This document shows, in pieces, positions 43,392 to 51,763 of a DNA stretch of 64,000 bases. A program made the translations under genes and the position numbers. The stretch lies in NCBI RefSeq assembly GCF_003732265.1, contig NZ_MOBK01000008.1:248001-312000 (forward strand). Direction: 5' to 3'. Below the pieces are notes generated by a model. The model was not told where the DNA came from. It searched no databases and saw only the letters and a list, made by a program, of their open reading frames with translations. Within the stretch, counting starts at the first letter, position 1. Every line of letters begins with the position of its first letter. This DNA is from Pseudomonas brassicacearum (GTDB taxonomy: Bacteria > Pseudomonadota > Gammaproteobacteria > Pseudomonadales > Pseudomonadaceae).

Positions 43392-44635
43392 ACATCGCCA
43401 TCATCGGCAGTGGCATCTCGGGGCTGACCTGCGCCTACCTGCTCAATCGCAGGCATGAGATCACCCTGTTCGAGGCCAGCGACCGGGCGGGCGGTCACAC
43501 CCACACGGTCGACGTGGCGGTCGATGGCCAGCGCTATTCGGTAGACACCGGTTTCATCGTATTCAACGACAGGACCTACCCGAATTTCATCCGCCTGCTG
43601 GGCCAGCTCGGGGTGGGTTTCAAACCGACTGAAATGAGTTTCTCGGTGACGGACCCGGACACCGGTCTTGAGTACAACGGCAATAACCTCAACAGCCTGT
43701 TCGCCCAACGCCGTAACCTGTTGTCGCCAGGATTCTGGGGCATGGTGCGCGACATTCTGCGCTTCAATAAAGAAGCCCAGAGCGACCTGGCCCAAGGGCG
43801 CATCACCGCCGACACCACGCTGGACGATTACTTGAAGGCCGGACACTACGGCGAGCGTTTTATCCTGCATTACATCGTGCCAATGGGTGCGGCGATCTGG
43901 TCGATGTCCATGGCGGACATGCTCGCTTTCCCGTTGCAGTTTTTTCTGCGGTTTTTCAAGAATCACGGGCTGCTGTCCATCAGCAATCGCCCGCAATGGT
44001 GCGTGATTGAAGGCGGATCCCATGCCTACGTCGGACCGCTGACCGCCTCGTTTCGCGAGAAAATTCGTCTCAACTGCCCCGTGACGCGCGTCGAGCGTGA
44101 TGACGCCGGTGTGGTTATCCACAGCGCCGTGGGCAGCGAGCGCTTCGATAAAGTCGTGTTTGCCTGCCACAGCGATCAGGCGCTGAAACTGTTGGCCCGG
44201 CCGAGCGATGCCGAACAGTCGATCCTCGGCGCCCTGCCCTACGCCGATAACGAAGTCGTGCTGCACACTGATACGCGCTTGCTGCCCGTGCGCAAACGGG
44301 CCTGGGCCAGCTGGAATTATCGCCTCGGGGGCGCCGGTCACACACTGGCGGCAGTCACCTACGACATGAACATCCTGCAAGGTTTGCAGAGCGATACCAC
44401 ATTTTGCGTCAGCCTCAACCAGAGCGCCGGCATCCGCCCTGACAAAGTGCTCGGCACTTTTACCTACGCCCATCCGCAATACAGCCTGGCCGCCGTCGCT
44501 GCACAAGCGCGCTGGGGTGAACTGGATGGCATGCAGCACAGCCATTTTTGCGGCGCTTACTGGGCCAACGGTTTCCATGAGGACGGCGTGGTCAGCGCCT
44601 TGCGAGTTGCCCGCTCCTTTGGAGAAGTGTTGTGA
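43388..44635 (+). CDS. FAD/NAD(P)-binding flavin amine oxidase-like protein
   Basis: This 415-residue flavoprotein begins MNIAIIGSGISGLTCAYLLN and carries EASDRAGGHTHTVD, the amine oxidase/desaturase pattern. Homologues sit beside CFA-like methyltransferases and DUF1365 in photolyase or singlet-oxygen loci and are often annotated as cyclopropane-fatty-acid-related dehydrogenases. In Rhodobacter, such a set is linked to furan fatty acid synthesis, but that link is by analogy. It overlaps the SDR and DUF1365 genes by 4 bases each. Confidence 0.85.
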   Translation: MNIAIIGSGISGLTCAYLLNRRHEITLFEASDRAGGHTHTVDVAVDGQRYSVDTGFIVFNDRTYPNFIRLLGQLGVGFKPTEMSFSVTDPDTGLEYNGNNLNSLFAQRRNLLSPGFWGMVRDILRFNKEAQSDLAQGRITADTTLDDYLKAGHYGERFILHYIVPMGAAIWSMSMADMLAFPLQFFLRFFKNHGLLSISNRPQWCVIEGGSHAYVGPLTASFREKIRLNCPVTRVERDDAGVVIHSAVGSERFDKVVFACHSDQALKLLARPSDAEQSILGALPYADNEVVLHTDTRLLPVRKRAWASWNYRLGGAGHTLAAVTYDMNILQGLQSDTTFCVSLNQSAGIRPDKVLGTFTYAHPQYSLAAVAAQARWGELDGMQHSHFCGAYWANGFHEDGVVSALRVARSFGEVL

Positions 44636-45447
44636 ACAGCGCCCTTTACAGTGGCTGGATTGCCCACCGGCGGTTTGCCCCAAGGCACCACCAATTCCGT
44701 TATCGGATCGGCCTGCTGTACCTCGACCTCGACGAGCAAGACACCGTGCTCGGCTTGTCGCCCCTGTCCGGCAACAGCCGCTTTGCGCCCTTCTCGTTTC
44801 GCGAAACGGACTACCTGAAAACCTTTACTGGCAAGGGCATGCGCTTGATCGATGCGGTTCGCCAGCAAGTCAGCGAAGCCATCGGTCACGCGCCACAAGG
44901 GCCGATCTGCCTGCTGACACAAGCCCGCAGTTGGGGCCTGTCGTTCAACCCGGTGAGTTTCTTCTATTGCCATGAAGCTGATGGGCAATTGGCGGCAATT
45001 GTCTGCGAAGTCACGAACACGCCATGGCGAGAACGTTTTCTCTATGTATTGCCGGCGAGGTCGCCGGAGAACCGGTTCGATTGCCATCAGCATTTCGTCG
45101 TGACCAAGGCTTTTGATGTGTCGCCATTTTTGCCGCGGGATATCGAATACCGCATGAGTTTCAGCCCTGTCGCCAAAACGCTCGGGGTGCACATGGCGGA
45201 TTGGCAGGGCGAACTGAAACTGTTCGACGCCACGCTGAACCTGCATCGCGAAGCGTTAAACCGCAGCAGCCTGCACCGTTACCTGCGGCAGTTTCCGTGG
45301 ATGACCGCGAAAACCTGCCTGGCGATTTACTGGCAGGCGCTGCGCCTTTTTCTCAAACGTGCCCCGGTCTTTGCACATCGGGTTGCCGTTGGCAGCTTTC
45401 AAACCGCCACAGCTTCCTCCAAGGATCGCCGTCATGAAATCCCCTAG
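44632..45447 (+). CDS. DUF1365 domain protein
   Basis: This 271-residue protein matches DUF1365 (SGWIAHRRFAPRHHQFRYRI, later SFNPVSFFYCH and MSFSPVAKTL). The family has no proven reaction but is almost always found between a flavin amine oxidase-like gene and a CFA-like gene. It starts with GTG overlapping the previous stop (GTGA) and runs 14 bases into the CFA-like gene. Confidence 0.9.
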   Translation: MNSALYSGWIAHRRFAPRHHQFRYRIGLLYLDLDEQDTVLGLSPLSGNSRFAPFSFRETDYLKTFTGKGMRLIDAVRQQVSEAIGHAPQGPICLLTQARSWGLSFNPVSFFYCHEADGQLAAIVCEVTNTPWRERFLYVLPARSPENRFDCHQHFVVTKAFDVSPFLPRDIEYRMSFSPVAKTLGVHMADWQGELKLFDATLNLHREALNRSSLHRYLRQFPWMTAKTCLAIYWQALRLFLKRAPVFAHRVAVGSFQTATASSKDRRHEIP

Positions 45448-46705
45448 CATTTTCGCCAAAGCCACTCTACCCGGCACCCACGGCTTGACCGGCGCGTTAC
45501 TGCGCCGCGGCGTGCTACGGCAACTGGCTGCGCTCAAACACGGGCAATTGGTGGTTATAGAAGACAGCGAACGTCATGTCTTCGGCATGGCCGGCAGTCA
45601 TTTGATCGGGGAGATTCATATCCTCGACACTGCGGCATGGGGACTGGTGGCGAGTGGCGGTTCAATTGGGGCCGGGGAGGCGTTTATCCACGGGTACTGG
45701 AGTTCGCCGGACCTGACGGCCGTGGTGCGCGTCTTCGTCAGCAACCTCGAGGTGCTGGATGCGCTGGAAGGCGGCCTGGCAAAACTCGGGCGGCCGTTCG
45801 TTCAAGGGTTGCACTGGCTCAATCGCAACACCCGCAAGGGCTCGCAAAAAAACATCGCCGCCCATTACGACCTGGGCAATGACCTGTTCGAGCAGTTTCT
45901 CGATCCGACCATGATGTATTCCGCCGCGCAGTTTCTCAGCCCCGAAGACAGCCTCGAACAGGCGCAATTGAACAAACTCGAACGGATCTGCCAGAAACTC
46001 GCGTTGCAACCCAGTGATCACCTGCTGGAAATCGGCACTGGCTGGGGCAGCATGGCGCTGTACGCCGCGCAGCATTACGGCTGCAAGGTCACCACCACCA
46101 CGCTCTCGAAAGAGCAATTCGCGTTTACCGCTCAACGAATCGAAAACCTTGGCCTGCAAGACCAGGTCACGCTGCTGCTCAAGGATTACCGCGACCTCAC
46201 CGGCCAGTACGACAAACTGGTGTCGATCGAAATGATCGAAGCGGTCGGTCACCGCTTTCTGCCGACTTACTTCAAGCAATGCGCGCACCTACTCAAGAGC
46301 AACGGATTGATGCTGCTGCAGGCCATCACCATTCGTGAACAACGCTACGAACAGGCCAAGGGCAATGTCGACTTCATCCAGCGTTACATCTTCCCCGGCG
46401 GTGCCCTGCCCTGCGTGCAGAAAATGCTCGAGATCGTCAGTCGCGACACCGACATGAACCTGCTGCACATGGAAGATTTCGGTTTGCACTACGCCCGGAC
46501 CCTGCGCCTGTGGCATGAAAACTTTCGACGCGCCCAAGGCCGCTTGAGCGAGTTGGGCTACGACGACTATTTCCTGCGACTGTGGGAGTTTTACCTGTGC
46601 TACTGCGAAGGCGGCTTTCTGGAGCGCACCATCGGCACGGCGCAATTGCTGTTGGCCAAACCGTCGGCGATCACCGCGCCGCTGCTGGGTCGTTTCGATG
46701 CTTGA
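45434..46705 (+). CDS. Cyclopropane-fatty-acid-synthase-like SAM methyltransferase
   Basis: This 423-residue methyltransferase of the CFA synthase family has the SAM motif LLEIGTGWGSMALYAA (about 196-211). The fatty-acid site motifs are IEMIEAVGHRFL, DFIQRYIFPGG and a C-terminal WEFYLCYCEGGF. It probably transfers a methylene or methyl group to unsaturated acyl chains of phospholipids. This class, next to photolyase genes, is induced by light or singlet oxygen in several bacteria. It is not the housekeeping cfa by context. The start at 45434 overlaps DUF1365. Confidence 0.9.
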   Translation: MKSPSIFAKATLPGTHGLTGALLRRGVLRQLAALKHGQLVVIEDSERHVFGMAGSHLIGEIHILDTAAWGLVASGGSIGAGEAFIHGYWSSPDLTAVVRVFVSNLEVLDALEGGLAKLGRPFVQGLHWLNRNTRKGSQKNIAAHYDLGNDLFEQFLDPTMMYSAAQFLSPEDSLEQAQLNKLERICQKLALQPSDHLLEIGTGWGSMALYAAQHYGCKVTTTTLSKEQFAFTAQRIENLGLQDQVTLLLKDYRDLTGQYDKLVSIEMIEAVGHRFLPTYFKQCAHLLKSNGLMLLQAITIREQRYEQAKGNVDFIQRYIFPGGALPCVQKMLEIVSRDTDMNLLHMEDFGLHYARTLRLWHENFRRAQGRLSELGYDDYFLRLWEFYLCYCEGGFLERTIGTAQLLLAKPSAITAPLLGRFDA

Positions 46706-47201
46706 ACGCGTGGCGAATGCCGTATTGTTTCAGTTCGGCTGGTTTGCCTGCGTGCTCGGCGGCAACAGCGCGTGGTTGCTGGTGGCACTCGCGGTACTGG
46801 TAATTCATCTGCTGTGGATAAGTCGCTGGACCGATGAAGGTCGATTGATCCTCAGCGTGATGCTGCTGGGCACCACCGTCGACAGTACCTTGCGCTGGCT
46901 GGGCGTATTCGATTTCAACGACGCCGCGCCATTGATTCCGTTGTGGCTAATGCTGTTGTGGGCACTGCTGGCAACCACGTTGCGCCATTGCCTGGCGTGG
47001 ACCGCCAACCCCTGGTGGCTCGGCAGCGTGCTCGGTGCCGTCGGCGGGCCACTGTCGTATTACGCAGGCGGACAACTGGCGGGGGTGCAGTTTCCTTATG
47101 GACAATGGCTGACCCTGACCGGCATCGGACTACTCTGGGCGGCACTGTTTCCTGCACTTCACTTCATGGCCCAGCGGCTAGCCTCAGACACCCGCGACTG
47201 A
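46698..47201 (+). CDS. DUF2878 membrane protein
   Basis: This 167-residue inner-membrane protein has about five hydrophobic segments and matches DUF2878, a family known from photolyase and CFA-like loci. It overlaps the CFA-like gene by 8 bases and is the last gene of the operon. Function unknown; a lipid-related membrane role is inferred from context. Confidence 0.82.
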   Translation: MLERVANAVLFQFGWFACVLGGNSAWLLVALAVLVIHLLWISRWTDEGRLILSVMLLGTTVDSTLRWLGVFDFNDAAPLIPLWLMLLWALLATTLRHCLAWTANPWWLGSVLGAVGGPLSYYAGGQLAGVQFPYGQWLTLTGIGLLWAALFPALHFMAQRLASDTRD

Positions 47202-47254
47202 GCGTCCGTCCGGCCTTTCACACAGCATCGACCCACTGCCTTACACTGCGCGCC

Positions 47255-47560
47255 ATGAAAACCATTCCCCACACGCAAATCGCCGAACCGGCCGTGACGT
47301 GCTCAACCTGCGCGGCTTGCTGCTGTCAGCTTGAAGTGATGCTGATCACCGACACGGGCGTGCCCGAACGTTTTATCGATACCGATGATTGGGGCGGGGA
47401 AGTCATGCTGCGTCTGGACGACGGCTGGTGCGCGGCGCTGGATCGCAACAGCATGATGTGCACCATCTACGAAAAGCGCCCGCTGATCTGCCGGGAGTTC
47501 GAGATGGGCGCACCGGAGTGCATCGAAGAGCGCCAAGGGATCAGCACGGCGTATCGCTGA
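47255..47560 (+). CDS. YkgJ family cysteine cluster protein
   Basis: This 101-residue protein has the cysteine pattern of the YkgJ/Fe-S-like cluster family (TCSTCAACCCQL near residue 15-26, then MCTIYEKRPLICREFEMG), suggesting a metal or Fe-S site. It lies 53 bases after DUF2878 with no own operator seen, so it may be outside the light operon. A longer frame upstream lies over DUF2878 and is not credible. Confidence 0.85.
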   Translation: MKTIPHTQIAEPAVTCSTCAACCCQLEVMLITDTGVPERFIDTDDWGGEVMLRLDDGWCAALDRNSMMCTIYEKRPLICREFEMGAPECIEERQGISTAYR

Positions 47561-47583
47561 GTCCGAAGTCACCGAAGATCTAA

Positions 47584-47673
47584 TGTGGGAGCGGGCTTGC
47601 TCGCGAATGCGGTGTGTCATTCAGCTAAATTGTTGACTGACACACCGCATTCGCGAGCAAGCCCGCTCCTACA
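47584..47673. repeat. Extended REP hairpin between convergent genes
   Basis: The arms beginning TGTGGGAGCGGGCTTGCTCG and ending CGAGCAAGCCCGCTCCTACA are complementary with one mismatch and continue inward through GCGAATGCGGTGTGTCA and TGACACACCGCATTCGC, giving about 36 paired bases. It lies between the convergent ykgJ-like and pagL genes where no T-run terminator is present. Confidence 0.93.
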
Positions 47674-47683
47674 TTGACCGTGT

Positions 47684-48202
47684 TTACAACGGCATTGTGT
47701 AGTGCAGCGAGTAGCTTTCTACGCCGTCGTTGTGACTGCTCATACCGGCATTGGAATAGTGCGTCGCACGAATCCCGACTTCATGCCCACCGGTAAAGCG
47801 CAGGCCAAAGCCGAATCGGTCTTCAAACTGGAAGGCCTGGCCAAGGTTGTTGTCTTCAACTTCAGTGTGGGAGAACACCGCCACACCAATACCCGCCTCA
47901 AGGTAAGGTTTGACGGACTGGCCGGCAAACTCGTAAACGAACACCGGCGAGAATGACAGGCTGTTGTTGCCGGAGCTCTTGTCGCCATCCCAATAGGTAT
48001 AGGCGCCACTCCAGTAACCGGTCAGGCGACCCACGTCGCTTTGCCACCAACTCTGATCCCAATCGAAGACCATGCCCAGTCGATAGGTCATGGTTGATTC
48101 GGTGGTCTGACCGACCCCGAACTCCACGCCTGCCGCCTGTGCGGTGAAACTTTGCCCCATCAAAGCGGCCGCAATCGCGGCCAAGCAGAATAGTCGCTTC
48201 AC
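47684..48202 (-). CDS. pagL: Lipid A 3-O-deacylase PagL
   Basis: This 172-residue outer-membrane beta-barrel enzyme removes the 3-O acyl chain of lipid A. The catalytic His-Ser pair is in HYSNAG near the C terminus, as in P. aeruginosa PagL, whose YRLG, WWQ and LTGYW segments are also recognisable. I prefer the GTG at 48202 (start MKRLFCLAAIAAAL), because AAAAGGA lies 8 bases upstream; an ATG at 48211 would abut its own Shine-Dalgarno sequence. Signal peptide cleavage is likely after AQA (residue 23). Confidence 0.93.
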   Translation of the reverse strand: MKRLFCLAAIAAALMGQSFTAQAAGVEFGVGQTTESTMTYRLGMVFDWDQSWWQSDVGRLTGYWSGAYTYWDGDKSSGNNSLSFSPVFVYEFAGQSVKPYLEAGIGVAVFSHTEVEDNNLGQAFQFEDRFGFGLRFTGGHEVGIRATHYSNAGMSSHNDGVESYSLHYTMPL

Positions 48203-48316
48203 TAGAAACATCCTTTTCCGAACGATTTCGTATGGTTTTTTTGTTACGCAACGCTATAGAAGTCGACGCTTAATCAGAAGTTCACCCCAATTACCCGCAC
48301 TGCCCCAACTTTTTGG

Positions 48317-49108
48317 TCAACGCTCGAAGCTTCTCACAACGCCGGACGTATTCCACAGTATCGGCAAGATATTTCTGAAATGAACCGGATCGGCACTCGT
48401 CCAGAACTCGGCAGCACGCGCCGGCCCGTCAGCGAAGAGTTCACGCTCGGCCAACAGACGCTGAAGTTGTCGCGCTACCGCCGCCCCGGTGTCGATCAGG
48501 CTGATGTCATCCGGGATCATCTGCTTAAGCATAGGCTTCAGGAAGGGATAATGGGTACAGCCGAGAATCAAGGTATCGCAGCCGGCGCCGAGCAGCGGCT
48601 CGACATAGCTGGCCAGCAACTGGCGCAAGGCCTCGCTGTGCAAATCGCCGTTTTCAATCAGCTCGACCAGGCCGGGACACGGCTGAGTGATGACGCGCAC
48701 ATCGGTGGCGAAACGGTCGAGCAAGGCGGCGAACTTGGCACTCTGCAAGGTGCCGGTGGTGGCGAGCACGCCGACCACGCCGCTGCGGGTCGCGGCGGCG
48801 GCCGGTTTGACCGCCGGCTCCATGCCGACGATGGGCCACTGCGGATAATCGCGACGCAAGTCGGCAACGCCGGCGACGGTCGCGGTGTTACACGCCAGCA
48901 CCAGGGCTTTGGCGCCCTGCTGCTGGAAAAAGTCGGCCATGACGCTGCAGCGCTGGCGGATGAATTCCGGGGTTTTCTCGCCGTAGGGAATGTTCCCGCA
49001 GTCGGCGACGTACAGCAGTGACTCGTTGGGCAGCAACCGCTGGATCTCGGCCAGCACCGAGAGCCCACCGACGCCGGAGTCGAACATGCCAATCGGCGCT
49101 TCACGCAT
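48317..49108 (-). CDS. murI: Glutamate racemase
   Basis: This 263-residue enzyme interconverts L- and D-glutamate for peptidoglycan. The two catalytic cysteines are in ACNTATVAG and LGCTHYPFL, and the N terminus has IGMFDSGVGGLSVL. The start at 49108 overlaps the moeB stop by 8 bases. It is the last gene of the hemA-prfA-prmC-moeB-murI operon, as in P. aeruginosa. Confidence 0.96.
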   Translation of the reverse strand: MREAPIGMFDSGVGGLSVLAEIQRLLPNESLLYVADCGNIPYGEKTPEFIRQRCSVMADFFQQQGAKALVLACNTATVAGVADLRRDYPQWPIVGMEPAVKPAAAATRSGVVGVLATTGTLQSAKFAALLDRFATDVRVITQPCPGLVELIENGDLHSEALRQLLASYVEPLLGAGCDTLILGCTHYPFLKPMLKQMIPDDISLIDTGAAVARQLQRLLAERELFADGPARAAEFWTSADPVHFRNILPILWNTSGVVRSFER

Positions 49109-49856
49109 GTGTCGAACCACAGACGCTGCAACCCGGATCACGCTTGACCCGCAATTCACGGAAGCGCGAGCCCAACGCATCGATCAGCAACAGACGCCCC
49201 ACCAGCGGCTCGCCGAAACCGACCAACAGTTTCAGGGCTTCCAGTGCCTGAAGGCTTCCGACCAGCCCCACCAACGGCCCGACCACGCCGGCCTCGCTGC
49301 ACGTCAGTTCGGCTTCGCTGCCATGCCCGTATAAACAGTGGTAGCACGGGCTTTCCGGGCGGCGCGGGTCGAACACCGACAATTGCCCTTCGAGACGAAT
49401 CGCCGCGCCACTGACCAGCGGTTTGCGGGCGACCACACAGGCCGCATTGACCGCTTCGCGGGTGGAGAAATTGTCGGAGCAGTCCAGCACCAGATCCACC
49501 GCGGCAACCGCTGCCGCGAGGGAGTCTTCGTCCAGCGCAGTGCGGTGGGCGATCAATTGAATCTCGGGATTGATGGCGGTCAAACGGCGAATCGCCGAAT
49601 CAACCTTGCTCAGGCCGACGCTATCGGTGTCGTGAACGATCTGGCGTTGCAGGTTGGTCAGGTCGACCGTGTCGAAGTCGGCGAGGTGCAGCTCACCGAC
49701 ACCTGCCGCGGCCAGGTACAGCGCAACCGGCGAGCCGAGCCCGCCGAGGCCGACGATCAATACGCGGCTTTCCTTCAGTCGCAACTGGCCGTCGATGTCG
49801 ACATGCTGCAACAGAATCTGCCGACTGTAACGCAACAATTCCTGATCATTCAGCAC
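49101..49856 (-). CDS. moeB: Molybdopterin-synthase adenylyltransferase MoeB
   Basis: This 251-residue E1-like enzyme adenylates the C terminus of MoaD or ThiS-like sulfur carriers. The ATP site is VGLGGLGSPVALYLAAAG, and two cysteine pairs (CYHC and CSVC) form a zinc site. The GTG start at 49856 overlaps the prmC stop by 7 bases, so translation is coupled. Confidence 0.93.
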   Translation of the reverse strand: MLNDQELLRYSRQILLQHVDIDGQLRLKESRVLIVGLGGLGSPVALYLAAAGVGELHLADFDTVDLTNLQRQIVHDTDSVGLSKVDSAIRRLTAINPEIQLIAHRTALDEDSLAAAVAAVDLVLDCSDNFSTREAVNAACVVARKPLVSGAAIRLEGQLSVFDPRRPESPCYHCLYGHGSEAELTCSEAGVVGPLVGLVGSLQALEALKLLVGFGEPLVGRLLLIDALGSRFRELRVKRDPGCSVCGSTHA

Positions 49857-50680
49857 GGCAGGCGCCCCAGGCTGATACGTTCGTGCCCACCCAGATCAAT
49901 TCGGCTGTGGACGTTTTCAAAGCCGCGGGTCAGCAACAAATCGCGCACGGCACTGGCTTGATCGTAGCCGTGTTCGAGCATCAGCCAGCCGCCCGCTTCC
50001 AGATAATCCGGCGCCTGGGCGACGATCAAGCGCAGATCGTCGAGCCCGTCGACCCCGGCCACCAAGGCACTGGCCGGCTCGAAGCGCACGTCACCCTCCA
50101 CCAGATGCGGATCGGAAGAAGGGATGTAAGGCGGGTTGCTGATGATCAGTTGGAAACGCTGACCGGCCAGGGCGCTGAACCAATGACTACTCAGCACCGT
50201 GGCGTTATTGAGGTGCAGGCGCTGGCGATTGCGTTCGGCCAGGGCCACCGCTTCCAGCACGCGATCCACTGCCGTGACCTGCCAGGCCGGATGCTCGCTG
50301 GCCAGGGCCAGGGCGATGGCGCCACTGCCGGTGCCGAGGTCGAGGACCTTGGCGGGTGTGGCCGGCAACAGCTCAAGCGCGGCCTCCACCAGCAATTCAG
50401 TGTCCGGGCGCGGGATCAGCGTGTGCGGCGCCACTTCCAGGTCGAGCTTCCAGAACCCTTGCTGCCCCAGAATGTAGGCCACAGGCTCACCGCCGCGACG
50501 ACGCTGCAAGTAGCTGGCAAACGTCAGCGCCGCTTCGCTGGGAACGATGCGCTCCGGCCAGGTATGGAGAAAACTGCGCGGCTTGCCCAATGCGGCAGCC
50601 AGCAACAACTCGGCATCCAGACGCGCAGTGGGCGAGTCGGGCAAGTCGGCGGCGCGCAGTAAACTGGCAATGATCGTCAT
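49850..50680 (-). CDS. prmC: Release-factor glutamine methyltransferase PrmC
   Basis: This 276-residue SAM enzyme methylates the GGQ glutamine of release factors RF1 and RF2. It has VLDLGTGSGAIALALA and the substrate motif SNPPYIP. Its start abuts the prfA stop, as expected for functional coupling of the two genes. Confidence 0.95.
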   Translation of the reverse strand: MTIIASLLRAADLPDSPTARLDAELLLAAALGKPRSFLHTWPERIVPSEAALTFASYLQRRRGGEPVAYILGQQGFWKLDLEVAPHTLIPRPDTELLVEAALELLPATPAKVLDLGTGSGAIALALASEHPAWQVTAVDRVLEAVALAERNRQRLHLNNATVLSSHWFSALAGQRFQLIISNPPYIPSSDPHLVEGDVRFEPASALVAGVDGLDDLRLIVAQAPDYLEAGGWLMLEHGYDQASAVRDLLLTRGFENVHSRIDLGGHERISLGRLPC

Positions 50681-51763
50681 TTACTCACCTATCGCTGCCA
50701 ATTGATCGGCCTGGTATTCGGCCAGCAACGGCTCGATCACCGCATCGACGCCACCGGCAAGGATTTCGTCGAGCGAGTACAGCGTCAGGTTGACCCGATG
50801 GTCGGTAACCCGGCCCTGGGCAAAGTTATAGGTACGAATCCGCTCCGAGCGATCACCGGAACCGACCAGCAACTTACGCTCGCTGGCGATGGCATTGGCC
50901 GCGGCGCTGGTTTGCTGATCATTGAGTTTGGCCGACAGCCAGGACATCGCCCGGGCACGGTTCTTGTGCTGGGAGCGTTCTTCCTGGCACTCCACGACAA
51001 TGCCGGACGGCAAGTGCGTGATGCGGATCGCCGAGTCGGTCTTGTTGACGTGCTGACCACCAGCGCCGGAAGAACGATAGGTATCGACCCGCAGGTCCGC
51101 CGGGTTGATCTCGATCGCTTCCTGCTCGTCCGGCTCGGGTAACACCGCCACGGTGCAGGCCGAGGTGTGGATGCGGCCCTGGGATTCAGTGGCCGGCACC
51201 CGTTGCACGCGGTGCGCGCCGGATTCGAATTTCAGCTTGCCGTAAACGTTGTCGCCTTCGACCCGGGCAATGACTTCTTTATAGCCACCGTGTTCGCCCT
51301 CGTTCTCGGAAAGGATTTCCACCCGCCAGCCACGACGCTCGGCGTAACGCGAATACATGCGGAACAGGTCGCCGGAGAAAATCGCCGCCTCGTCGCCGCC
51401 GGTGCCGGCACGGATTTCGAGGAACACGTTGCGCCCGTCGTTCGGGTCTTTCGGCAGCAGCATGCGTTGCAGGCTGGCTTCGAGTTCGATCAGTTGCTCC
51501 TTGGCTTCGCGGACTTCTTCCACGGCCATTTCGCGCATGTCCGGGTCGCTGTCCTTGAGCAGTGCCTGGGCGCCTTCGAGGTCGCCTTGCACTTTGAGCA
51601 ACTGTTTATAGGTGCCGACAATCGGCTCGACTTCCGCGTATTCCTTGGAATAGGTGCGGAACTTGGCCTGATCGGAAATGACTTCGCCATCGCCAAGCAA
51701 GGCGGTCAATTCCTCGAAACGGTCCTGGAGGATGTCCAGCTTATTGAGCAGTGACGCTTTCAT
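50681..51763 (-). CDS. prfA: Peptide chain release factor 1
   Basis: This 360-residue RF1 recognises UAA and UAG. The GGQ catalytic motif is in SSGAGGQHVNKTDSA, and the codon-recognition PAT motif (VPATESQGR) is present. The start overlaps the hemA stop by four bases (ATGA). Confidence 0.97.
   Translation of the reverse strand: MKASLLNKLDILQDRFEELTALLGDGEVISDQAKFRTYSKEYAEVEPIVGTYKQLLKVQGDLEGAQALLKDSDPDMREMAVEEVREAKEQLIELEASLQRMLLPKDPNDGRNVFLEIRAGTGGDEAAIFSGDLFRMYSRYAERRGWRVEILSENEGEHGGYKEVIARVEGDNVYGKLKFESGAHRVQRVPATESQGRIHTSACTVAVLPEPDEQEAIEINPADLRVDTYRSSGAGGQHVNKTDSAIRITHLPSGIVVECQEERSQHKNRARAMSWLSAKLNDQQTSAAANAIASERKLLVGSGDRSERIRTYNFAQGRVTDHRVNLTLYSLDEILAGGVDAVIEPLLAEYQADQLAAIGE

Noticed and set aside
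43388..46705. Assigning furan-fatty-acid names (ufa) to the flavoprotein and CFA-like genes
   Set aside because: The resemblance is at family level only and I cannot verify orthology from sequence by eye.
47255..47560. YkgJ-like gene as a tenth member of the light operon
   Set aside because: A 53-base gap breaks the pattern of overlapping starts and stops, and no operator is seen; membership cannot be supported.
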